Below are positions 45,553 through 53,241 of a DNA stretch of 64,000 nt, piece after piece; the stretch's first letter is position 1; each line of letters opens with the position of its first letter. A program made the translations under genes and the position numbers. Below the pieces are notes generated by a model, which made no database searches, had not been told where the DNA came from, and saw only the letters and a program-made list of their open reading frames with translations. Location: the NCBI RefSeq assembly GCF_010548375.1, contig NZ_JAAGLY010000003.1, positions 310,001-374,000 of the forward strand, read 5' to 3'. Source of the DNA: Streptomyces sp. SID13726. Lineage in GTDB: Bacteria; Actinomycetota; Actinomycetes; Streptomycetales; Streptomycetaceae.

Positions 45553-47085
45553 TCACACCTCGGACCGGTACAGCCCGAACTCCGCGATGTGTACGGCGTT
45601 CCGGGACCGGGTCACCCGCAGTCGCCACCGGCGGGCCCGCACCGGCGCCGGCAGGAGGAGGATGCGGCTGGCGCCGATCGTTCCGGCGGACGCGACCTGA
45701 GTCCAGGCGCCCTCGCGGAACGCCTCGACGACGAGGTTCTCCACCTGCTGGCCGTGCCGGATGTCCTCCGCGAGGCGAATCCGGTCCACCTCGTGGTCGT
45801 GACCCAGATCGAGGTCGACGCCTCGCGGTGTCGTGGTCCTGCGGGCGCCCTGTGCCAGATCGCGGGGCAGCTCGCGTTCGATGCGCTCGCGGAACTCCCG
45901 CAGGCGGACCACGTCCGTGGCGTGCAGCAGGCCCTCTGTGTCCGGTGGGACGTTGAGCAGCAGGACCGCGTTGCGGCCCACCGAGCCGAAGTAGATCTCC
46001 GTCAAGTAGTCGACGGACTTGGGCTGTTGGTCGGCGTGGTAGAACCAGCCGTCGCGGATGGAGACATCGCACTCGGCGGGCCACCACTGGAGGTAGTCCG
46101 TGGCCGGCCGCGCCTTCACCAGTGCGGCCCGGCTGCCCTCGTCGGGGGTGTCGTAGGACAGGGCCCAGTCGGTGCGGCCGTACTGGTTCTCCTTGACCGG
46201 GACGACGCTCCACTCGTCCTCGCGCGCGATACCGCTCTCGTTGCCGACCCAGCGCAGGTCGGGGCCGGTGACGGCGATCGCCGCGTCCGGGGCGAGGGCG
46301 CGGACCAGGGCGTACCAGCTGTCCCAGTCGTAGCTCTCCACCTTGTCGGGCGGGATGTGGCCCTGGGCGCCGTCGAACCAGACCTCGTCGACGGGACCGT
46401 ACTCGGTGAGCACCTCGTACAGGGTGTTGAGCATGTGGGCGCCGTAGTCGGTGGCGGAGAGGGTGAAGAAGCGGTCCGGGGAGCGGTCGTCGTCCTCGAC
46501 CAGGGTGGGGACGGTGCGCTCCGACCGGGCGCTGCCGTTGGCGTACACGCCGTGCAGGTACTGGTTCTCGTCGGCGGGCGAGAGGTAGACGCCGACCTTG
46601 AGGCCGTGGCGGCGCATCGAGTCGGCGAAGGAACGCAGCACGTCTCCGTGGCCGTCGCGCCAACTGCTCGACGCCACCGTGTGGTCGGTGTACCGGGAGG
46701 GGTAGAGGACGAAGCCGTCGTGGTGCTTGACCGTGAGGATGGCGAGTCGGAAGCCGCCGTCCTTCAGGGCCGCCGCCCACTGGTCGGTGTCGAGGCCGGT
46801 CGGCTGGAAGACGTTCGGGTCCTCGTCGCCGGTGCCCCACTCCAGGCCGGTGAAGGTGTTCACGCCGAAGTGCAGGAAGGCGGTCTGTTCCAGGCTCTGC
46901 CAGGCGATCTGCCGTGCGGTGGGCCGGACTTGGGAGGCCTTGCGGACGAGGTCGGCTTCGGTGTCGGCCTGGGACACGGGGATGCGGTAGAAGCGGTCGT
47001 CGGGGGCGGCCACGGCGAGCCGGGGGACGCCGGTCACGGCGAGGGCGGTGGCGGCGGTGACGAAGAGGCGTCTGGAGACGGTCAT
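45553..47085 (-). CDS. Secreted alpha-L-fucosidase, GH29
   Basis: A 510-residue enzyme with a Tat-like signal (VSRRLFVTAATALAVTG). GH29 motifs: HFGVNTFTGLEWG (72-84), TVKHHDGFVLYPS (118-130), nucleophile D238 in VWFDGA. A C-terminal galactose-binding-like domain (about 390-510) follows the barrel. The overall look is that of the 1,3/1,4-specific GH29-B enzymes, but an acid/base residue was not assigned by eye. It follows the GH20 gene by 14 bases and would release fucose for the fucose importer. Confidence 0.88.
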   Translation of the reverse strand: MTVSRRLFVTAATALAVTGVPRLAVAAPDDRFYRIPVSQADTEADLVRKASQVRPTARQIAWQSLEQTAFLHFGVNTFTGLEWGTGDEDPNVFQPTGLDTDQWAAALKDGGFRLAILTVKHHDGFVLYPSRYTDHTVASSSWRDGHGDVLRSFADSMRRHGLKVGVYLSPADENQYLHGVYANGSARSERTVPTLVEDDDRSPDRFFTLSATDYGAHMLNTLYEVLTEYGPVDEVWFDGAQGHIPPDKVESYDWDSWYALVRALAPDAAIAVTGPDLRWVGNESGIAREDEWSVVPVKENQYGRTDWALSYDTPDEGSRAALVKARPATDYLQWWPAECDVSIRDGWFYHADQQPKSVDYLTEIYFGSVGRNAVLLLNVPPDTEGLLHATDVVRLREFRERIERELPRDLAQGARRTTTPRGVDLDLGHDHEVDRIRLAEDIRHGQQVENLVVEAFREGAWTQVASAGTIGASRILLLPAPVRARRWRLRVTRSRNAVHIAEFGLYRSEV

Positions 47086-47099
47086 GGGATGGGGGCTCC

Positions 47100-48920
47100 T
47101 CAGCTCAAGTGCCAGACGGTGGGGGTGCGTTGGTCGGCCGGGTACTGCCTGATCCGGCCGTCGTCCGTGGCGGTGAGCGCCATCTGTGTGATCGCGTTGA
47201 CCAGCCGGTAGCCGCCCGCCGCGGGCTCCAGCTGCCAGCGCTGCAAGGTGTTCGTGGCGTCACAGGTGTCCCAGGTCGCCTCGACACCGGGCTGGAGCGG
47301 CACGTTGAGCGTGAGCCTGCCGCCGCTGATCGCTAGGCAGCCGGAGTCGGACCGCAGGGTCACATAGCCGTCCGCCGTGCGCCGCACCGCGGCCGTGAAG
47401 GACGTGCCGAAGCCGTACGTCCCGTCCGCCACCGGCACCTCGGTCAGGTCCCGCCGGCCGGGCGCGTGGCCGACCGCCGTGCCGCGTGCGGTGAACTCGG
47501 CGTAGGTCGCGTCGGGGTGAGGGTCGCCCCAGGTGGCCTGGGCGACATGGCGCAGGGCGGGCCAGAGCTCTGTGGCGACCTCGTTCTCGGTCTCGCCGCG
47601 TCCGTTGTCCGGCCACAGGCTGATCTTCGCGCCGGTGACGCCCTTCGAGGACGTCAGCTTCTCGCCCTCGAAGCTGCGGGGGTCCCAGCTCTGGTCGTAC
47701 AGCGACCCGGTGTCGCTGTGGAAGCCACCGCGGATCAGGTAGAGCGAGTAGGCGGCGTTCATCACCGAGTAGCCCTGCGCGATGAGTTGACCGGGCTTCA
47801 CCGCGACGTTCAGCCAGTGCTCGACCGTGGTGTCCTTGTCGACGGGCACGGTGTTGGCGCCGGTGAGCCCGTCGTTCCAGATGCGCAGCTCGACGCCCTT
47901 GCCCGCCGCGTAGTCGTGGACGCGGTTGACGAAGTCGACGAAGGCGTCCTGCGGGGTCGCGCCCGAACCGTACTTCTCCTGGGCGTACTTGAGGATCTGC
48001 GGGTACTTCGCGAAGTCGGAGCCGAGCATGTACTCGTCGGCGCCCATGTGCCAGGACTTCGAGGTGAAGACCTGGGCGTACTCGTCCATCAGGCTCTTGT
48101 AGTAGTCGAAGGCCGCCTGCTGGGTGATGTCGAGCCGCGAGGGCTGCTTGTTGCCGTCGGAGTCGGTGAGCTGGAGGTCGGGGCGGTTCTCGATCCAGGG
48201 GTCGATGTGTCCCGGGGAGTTGATCTCGGGGATGATCTCGACGTGGTACTTGTCGCCGAGCGCGACGAGCCGCCGTATCTCGGACTTGGTGTAGTAGCCC
48301 CAGGTGTTGGCCTCGGGGTGGGCGTCGCTCTTGACCTTCAGCTCGACCAGCAGCTGGTTGAGCTTGTTGTAGGACATCTCGCGGACGAGGTTCTCCAGCC
48401 AGGGCAGCGTGATGTGGATGTAGCAGGCGCACACGCCGACCCCGCGCTCCTTGTAGCGGGGGATGTCGACGGTGCGTCCGCCGGGGACGCGGTCGCCCTG
48501 GGCGAGGAGCTGGAGGAGGGTCCGGGTGCCGTAGAAGGCGCCGGTCTCGGTCGCGCCGGTGATCGACAGGCTGCGGCCGGAGCGGAGTTCGTAGCCCTCG
48601 GCGCCGAGGGAGCCGCGGGACGGCTTGACGTCGATGACGATGTCACCGGTCCGGGCCGCGCCCCGTACGACGGGGACCGAGCCGTGCCCTGCCGCCCGCA
48701 GATCACCGGCGAGCGTGTCGGCGACCCGGCGCTCGGCCGTGCCGTCGGCCACCAGCCGGGCACCGGGCCCGAACCGGAAGGCACCGGACTCCGGTGTCCA
48801 GTCGGTCAGGGCGGGCACGGTGACCGGCGCGCTCCGCGCCTCGCGCGCGACCGCCGGAACGGGTGCCAGGAGCAGCGTCAGCAGCGCCACCACAGCGGCG
48901 AATCTCAGCCGTTTCCTCAT
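47100..48920 (-). CDS. Secreted GH20 glycosidase, lacto-N-biosidase-like, with lectin-like C-terminus
   Basis: A 606-residue protein with signal peptide (1-25), GH20b-like N-terminal domain, catalytic barrel with D295-E296 (WHMGADEYML) and a C-terminal beta-trefoil-like segment (about 480-606; TLQRWQLEP). The barrel sequence, with LLVELKVKSDAHPE and IIPEINSPGHIDPW, resembles lacto-N-biosidases rather than plain hexosaminidases. Streptomyces sp. 142 is known for secreting both a lacto-N-biosidase and a 1,3/1,4-fucosidase, matching this gene pair. ATG at 48920 has AGGGAG upstream; an ATG at 48938 is the alternative. Confidence 0.8.
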   Translation of the reverse strand: MRKRLRFAAVVALLTLLLAPVPAVAREARSAPVTVPALTDWTPESGAFRFGPGARLVADGTAERRVADTLAGDLRAAGHGSVPVVRGAARTGDIVIDVKPSRGSLGAEGYELRSGRSLSITGATETGAFYGTRTLLQLLAQGDRVPGGRTVDIPRYKERGVGVCACYIHITLPWLENLVREMSYNKLNQLLVELKVKSDAHPEANTWGYYTKSEIRRLVALGDKYHVEIIPEINSPGHIDPWIENRPDLQLTDSDGNKQPSRLDITQQAAFDYYKSLMDEYAQVFTSKSWHMGADEYMLGSDFAKYPQILKYAQEKYGSGATPQDAFVDFVNRVHDYAAGKGVELRIWNDGLTGANTVPVDKDTTVEHWLNVAVKPGQLIAQGYSVMNAAYSLYLIRGGFHSDTGSLYDQSWDPRSFEGEKLTSSKGVTGAKISLWPDNGRGETENEVATELWPALRHVAQATWGDPHPDATYAEFTARGTAVGHAPGRRDLTEVPVADGTYGFGTSFTAAVRRTADGYVTLRSDSGCLAISGGRLTLNVPLQPGVEATWDTCDATNTLQRWQLEPAAGGYRLVNAITQMALTATDDGRIRQYPADQRTPTVWHLS

Positions 48921-48980
48921 GAGCGACTCCCTATTCATCGGATGGCTGATAATTGAGGCCACCAAGTGGGCTGTCAACGG

Positions 48981-48993
48981 GGCTGAATCAGCC
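48981..48993. promoter_or_regulatory. Palindrome upstream of the GH20-GH29 unit
   Basis: GGCTGA-A-TCAGCC is a perfect 13-base palindrome 61 bases before the GH20 ATG, in the divergent gap with the amidase. A second GGCTGA half-site lies at 48944-48949. It is a candidate operator; no regulator gene is adjacent. Confidence 0.45.
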
Positions 48994-49169
48994 GAGAGTT
49001 ACTCCAGAGATCGGATGACCTGCTGGTCAGCGGCCCTCCCTCGGCAGCACCCGGCGCCAAAAGTCCAAGAGGACCGTTCCGAATGTCCAAGCGCGAGCAC
49101 TCTCGACTCGGAGCCCGCCCCCGGGCAGAGTTGGCCCTACGTACTCGCCAGTAGCCCCGAGGAGCGCAC

Positions 49170-50510
49170 GTGACCAGCTGGGTCGGCCGGACCGCCGCCG
49201 AGATCGCCGCCGCCGTCCGCGAGAAGCGGGCCACCCCTCGGGAGGTGGTGGCCGAGCACCTCGCCCGGATCGAGCGGCTGGACGAGCGGGTCGGCGCGTT
49301 CCGGGTGGTGCGGGCCGAGGCGGCGCTGGCCGAGGCCGAGGAGGTCGGCGCCCGCGGTGATCTGGGTGAACTGCCTCTAGCCGGGGTGCCGGTGGCGGTC
49401 AAGGACAACCTCGCCGTGCGCGGCGAGGCCAACCGCGTCGGCACCGAGGCGACCCCGGACACCCCGGCCGAGGCCGACCATGTGGTCGTGGCCCGGCTGC
49501 GGGCCGCGGGCGCGGTGGTCGTGGGTCTGACGAACGTGCCCGAGCTGTGCGTCTTCGGCACCACGGAGGGCGTCCACGGCACCTCCCGCAACCCGTGGGA
49601 CACCTCGCGCACCGCGGGCGGCTCCTCCGGCGGCAGCGCGGCCGCGGTCGCGGCGGGCCTGGTGCCGCTCGCCCTCGGCAACGACGGCATGGGTTCGCTG
49701 CGCATCCCGGCGGCCAACTGCGGCCTGGTGACCCTGAAACCGGGGTCGGGGGTGGTCCCGGCCGGCATCAGCGACAGCGACTGGTTCGGCATGTCCGAAA
49801 ACGGACCGCTCGCGACGACCGTCGAGGACACCCGCCTGCTGCTTTCGGTCATCGCGGACACCGAGTTCGCCCGCGACACGCCCGCCACCCTCGACGTCGC
49901 CGTGTCCCTGCGCAGCCCGCTGGCCGGGGTCACGGTCAGCGCGCCGTACGCGAACGCGGTCCGGGAGGCGGCCGGGCTGCTCATCAAGGCGGGGCACCAG
50001 GTGCGGCGCGCCGACCCGCCCTACCCGCTGTCGCTGGGCTTCACCTCGCTCAGCACCTGGACGGCGGGGACCTCGGTGGACGCGGCCGGGCTGGACCCGC
50101 GGCTGCTCGCGCGGCGCACCCGGGTGCACGCGGCGGTCGGGCGGCGCTTCGTGAAGACGGTACGGACGGGCAGGGCCCGGCAGGAGCTGCGTGAGCGTCT
50201 GGAGCCGTTCTTCGCCGAGCACGACGTCCTGGTGATGCCGGCGCTGGCCCGCCGTTCCCCGAAGTCCGAGCCCTGGCACGAGCGCGGCTGGCTGCGGAAC
50301 GTCCTGATCAACACCAACTACTCGCCGCTCACCCCGCCGTGGAACCTCACCGGCTGGCCGGCCATGTCGGTTCCGCTCGGCACCCTGCCCTCGGGCGCCC
50401 CCACCGCCGTACAACTGGTGGCGCGGCCGGGGTCGGAGACGGTGCTGCTGGAGGTGGCGGAGGAGCTGGAGCGGCGGCAGCCGTGGCAGCGGACGGCGCC
50501 GCTCGACTGA
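49170..50510 (+). CDS. Amidase signature-family hydrolase
   Basis: A 446-residue amidase. The Ser-cisSer-Lys triad is visible: Lys in VAVKDNLAV and the Gly/Ser-rich AGGSSGGSAAAVAAG. It hydrolyses an amide; related sequences act on varied substrates including aryl amides and Glu-tRNA. No GatB/GatC partner is nearby, so it is not the tRNA amidotransferase subunit. GTG at 49170 has GAGGAG upstream. Confidence 0.88.
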   Translation: MTSWVGRTAAEIAAAVREKRATPREVVAEHLARIERLDERVGAFRVVRAEAALAEAEEVGARGDLGELPLAGVPVAVKDNLAVRGEANRVGTEATPDTPAEADHVVVARLRAAGAVVVGLTNVPELCVFGTTEGVHGTSRNPWDTSRTAGGSSGGSAAAVAAGLVPLALGNDGMGSLRIPAANCGLVTLKPGSGVVPAGISDSDWFGMSENGPLATTVEDTRLLLSVIADTEFARDTPATLDVAVSLRSPLAGVTVSAPYANAVREAAGLLIKAGHQVRRADPPYPLSLGFTSLSTWTAGTSVDAAGLDPRLLARRTRVHAAVGRRFVKTVRTGRARQELRERLEPFFAEHDVLVMPALARRSPKSEPWHERGWLRNVLINTNYSPLTPPWNLTGWPAMSVPLGTLPSGAPTAVQLVARPGSETVLLEVAEELERRQPWQRTAPLD

Positions 50511-50517
50511 GGCCGGG

Positions 50518-51000
50518 CTAGAGGGTTCTGTGCATGACGTGCAGTCCGACCCGTCCGTGCCGGGGGTGCTCGAAGGCGTCCGGCACGGTGCCGAGGATGG
50601 TGAAGCCGAGTGAGAGCCACAGCTTCACGGCCGGGTTGGTCTCCACGACGGCGTTGAACACCATGCCCCGGTAGCCGTCGGCGACGGCGGCGGCCAGGAT
50701 GTGCTCGGCGAGGGCGCGGCCGTAGCCGCGGCCGCCCCGGTCCGGGTCGACCATGAAGCCGGCGTTGGCGATCCGGGCGGCGGGGCCGCCGTAGTTGGGG
50801 GTGACATAGGCCGAGGCGACGAGCGTTCCGCTGTCGTCCTCGACGACGTACACGCGCTTGGCCGGGTTCATCCAGAGCGTGCGCGCCGCTTCTTCGGAGG
50901 TGTCCGGGTCCCAGGTGTAGGTCTCCCCGGCGGCCACGATCCGGTGCCAGAAAGGCCAGATCCGCGGCCAGTCGTCGGCCGCGGCTTCTCTGATCAGCAT
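50518..51000 (-). CDS. GNAT N-acetyltransferase
   Basis: A 160-residue single-domain GNAT protein. The acetyl-CoA loop is RGGRGYGRALAEH, preceded by the beta-bulge strand NAGFMVDPD, and followed by NAVVETNPAVKLWLSLGF. Similar proteins acetylate small amines or phosphinothricin-like compounds. It is convergent with the amidase gene, eight bases apart. Confidence 0.88.
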   Translation of the reverse strand: MLIREAAADDWPRIWPFWHRIVAAGETYTWDPDTSEEAARTLWMNPAKRVYVVEDDSGTLVASAYVTPNYGGPAARIANAGFMVDPDRGGRGYGRALAEHILAAAVADGYRGMVFNAVVETNPAVKLWLSLGFTILGTVPDAFEHPRHGRVGLHVMHRTL

Positions 51001-51051
51001 GGGCGTGAGTCTCGCACGCCCATGCCGTCGGCGATCGCGAAGCTCCTGCGG

Positions 51052-51225
51052 TCAGTCCACGCTGGGCAGGATGTGGGGCTCGGCGAGGTCGTCCTCGTAC
51101 CCCGCGAGCCGGATCGGGGCGGAGCGCGCCCAGACGTCGAGGCTGCCGAGTTGTCCCGGCCGTCGGCCGGCGCGCTCCGTGCGTTCCTTGGGGCGCTGTT
51201 CGCGATTCGTCTTCTCCGGTGTCAC
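51052..51225 (-). CDS. Small hydrophilic protein of 57 residues, unknown
   Basis: The GTG at 51225 has a strong AAGGAG site eight bases upstream. The frame is highly charged at the N-terminus (TPEKTNREQRPKERTERAG) and ends with an acidic/hydrophobic LAGYEDDLAEPHILPSVD. No membrane segment or known motif is seen. Codon third positions are G/C-rich, supporting coding. I do not recognise it. Confidence 0.6.
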   Translation of the reverse strand: MTPEKTNREQRPKERTERAGRRPGQLGSLDVWARSAPIRLAGYEDDLAEPHILPSVD

Positions 51226-51704
51226 CGCGCACTCCTTATGTGTCGGGCTCACCCTCGGGACATCACCGGTCCGATGATCGGCCTGGCGTCTGGACGTCCG
51301 CTCGGGTCTGGGTCGAGATCGGGTTCGGACGCGGTGGCGCCGGCAACTCGGTTGAGAGCAGGCCGTGGTGACCGGCTTGTCCCGGGACGGACTGTGGGTG
51401 TGGGTAGGACCCCGTACTGCCGTCCGTCCGCTACAGATTAACCAAATGAGCGGGGGTGCGCTCGATAGGGGCCGGAAACATGGCACAAGCATTGCAAGCG
51501 GCCCGCGCATTTCAGCCACGCTCTGCCCGCGTTTGCTCCCTCGTGCGCGGTTTGCGGTTCACCCGACCGGCCTACCGGACCGCTCAGGCCTTCGACGGGC
51601 GAGGGGCACGCAGTTCAGGTCCCGTTGGCTCAATCGCAAGCCGCCCATGATCTGCTCAGGTACGGCAACGGCTTGTCCCGCGGAACACTCGGGAGGACTG
51701 ACGC
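51226..51704. other. Intergenic region of 479 bases, no gene seen
   Basis: The gap is less G+C-rich than average near 51420-51550. It holds the promoter of the 57-residue protein on the minus strand and of the 131-residue protein on the plus strand. Open frames here (for example 51365 to 52057) lack ribosome-binding sites and protein-like composition. Confidence 0.6.
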
Positions 51705-52100
51705 ATGGAGCTGCGCAGTGTCGAGGAGCTGATGGATCTGCTCTACGCCTGCCGACATCAGCACGCGCTGCGGACCGCCGCCCTGCTGCGCCGCAGCCGC
51801 CCCGCCGACAAGGAGCTCCAGATCGCGGGTCTGGTGCGCGGTATCGGCGAACTGCTGGGCCCCGGCGACGAGGCGGGCCGGGCCGAGCGCGCGGCCGAGG
51901 CCGTACGCCCGCTGCTGGGCCGGCGAGTCCACGCGCTCGTACGGCAGCACGGCCCCACCACCGACGACGACCTGCTGCGTCTGCGCGAGGCCGCCGAGGA
52001 GGGCCGGTCCGCCGGGTTCGACGCCGGGGTGCTGGAGGACTGGCGCGCGGTCCTTGAGCTGGTGGCCGCACGCAACTCCCGTCTGGAGACTGTCGACTGA
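51705..52100 (+). CDS. HD-domain-like protein lacking metal ligands
   Basis: A 131-residue helical protein. Helix order and phrases such as CRHQHALRTAALLRRS, ELQIAGLVRGIGELLG and LLGRRVHALVRQHG follow the PhnZ-like HD-domain pattern, in which the middle segment normally reads AALLHDIGHLL. Here His-Asp is replaced by Arg-Gly, so the metal site is probably lost. It may act as a binding protein. It is 25 bases upstream of an SDR gene and probably co-transcribed. Confidence 0.65.
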   Translation: MELRSVEELMDLLYACRHQHALRTAALLRRSRPADKELQIAGLVRGIGELLGPGDEAGRAERAAEAVRPLLGRRVHALVRQHGPTTDDDLLRLREAAEEGRSAGFDAGVLEDWRAVLELVAARNSRLETVD

Positions 52101-52125
52101 CGGTCCGTCATGAGACGGTACGGCG

Positions 52126-52923
52126 ATGACGTCGTCGTACGGACTGCATGGCAGGGCCGCCCTGGTGACCGGGGCCACGCGCGGCATCGGACGCGCCGTG
52201 GCCGGTCTGCTGGCCGAGGCCGGGGCGCTGGTGTGCGTGACGGCCCGGGACCCAAAGGACGTCCGGCGCACCGCCGCCGAGCTGGGCGGCATCGGCCTCG
52301 CGGGCAGCGTCGGCGACCCCGGCCAGCCGCGCGCGCTCGTGGACCTCGTCCTCCGCGAGTTCGGGCGCCTGGACGTGGTGGTCAACAACGCGGCGACGAA
52401 CCAGCCGTACGGCCCCCTGATGGACGTGGACCCAAGGGCGTGGAGGGAGGCGTTCGCCGTCAATGTGGAGGCGCCGCTGCGGCTGGTCCAGGAGGCGTGG
52501 CGGGGATGGATGCGGGAGCACGGCGGGTCGGTGGTCAACGTCTGCACCGAGGGCGCCGGGCATGTCGGGCCGAACGTCGGCGCGTACGGCACCAGCAAGA
52601 CGGCCCTGCTGCGGCTGACCCAGCAGCTGGCGGGCGAACTGGCGCCCCGGGTGCGGGTCAACTCCGTGTCGCCCGGGCTCGTACGGACGGAGATGGCGCG
52701 GTTCGTGTGGGAGAGGGGTCCCGTCGATCTGCCGCTCGGCCGGGTCGGGGAGCCCGAGGACGTCGCGCGGGCCGTGGTGTGGCTGGCGTCCGACGCGGCC
52801 GAGTGGATCACCGGGGCGGATCTGCTGGTGGACGGGGGCACCCGGGTGCGGGCGGCGGGGCCGGGGCCGGGCGGGTACGCCGTCCACGACCGGCTGCGGT
52901 CGGCCGTGCCGCCTCAGGCGTGA
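52126..52923 (+). CDS. SDR-family oxidoreductase
   Basis: A 265-residue short-chain dehydrogenase: TGATRGIG, NNAATNQP, active-site YGTSK, and SPGLVRTEM. The residue 13 before the catalytic Tyr is Thr (NVCTEGAG) where classical SDRs have Ser, so activity may be altered. A short extra tail follows the conserved C-terminal DGG. The substrate is unknown. Confidence 0.85.
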   Translation: MTSSYGLHGRAALVTGATRGIGRAVAGLLAEAGALVCVTARDPKDVRRTAAELGGIGLAGSVGDPGQPRALVDLVLREFGRLDVVVNNAATNQPYGPLMDVDPRAWREAFAVNVEAPLRLVQEAWRGWMREHGGSVVNVCTEGAGHVGPNVGAYGTSKTALLRLTQQLAGELAPRVRVNSVSPGLVRTEMARFVWERGPVDLPLGRVGEPEDVARAVVWLASDAAEWITGADLLVDGGTRVRAAGPGPGGYAVHDRLRSAVPPQA

Positions 52924-52927
52924 GGGG

Positions 52928-53158
52928 TCACGGGAACAGGGCGATGCCCATGAGGACGATCAGGCCCGCGAAGACGACGAGCGCGACCATGCCCCAGCTC
53001 CAGGGATGCCGGACCGGGTCGGCGGCGCCGCCGCGGGGCCGGTCCTCGGGGAGTTCGTGGCGGACCGGACGGTCGCTCGCGTAGAACTCCTCGTCGGTCG
53101 AGTAGTGGTTGCGCGCGTCGTCGAAGGCGCGCGGATCGATGCTGTGCGGGTGTGCCAT
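52928..53158 (-). CDS. Small single-pass membrane protein
   Basis: A 76-residue protein with a hydrophilic N-terminus (MAHPHSIDPRAFDDARNHYS) and one C-terminal helix (about 55-74) ending LMGIALFP. It is probably a tail-anchored protein of unknown role. It is convergent with the SDR gene four bases away. Confidence 0.65.
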   Translation of the reverse strand: MAHPHSIDPRAFDDARNHYSTDEEFYASDRPVRHELPEDRPRGGAADPVRHPWSWGMVALVVFAGLIVLMGIALFP

Positions 53159-53241
53159 GACGACTCCTGGGAGAACGGACCGGGCTCCGGGTTCCCCGCC
53201 GGCGGCGGCCCACACGCCGGGGCCGCCGTGGTGCCGTCCGT

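Noticed and set aside
51365..52057. Plus-strand frame of 230 codons in the gap before 51705
   Set aside because: It lacks a ribosome-binding site, has Arg/Ala/Gly-rich random composition and overlaps the better gene at 51705-52100 in another frame.
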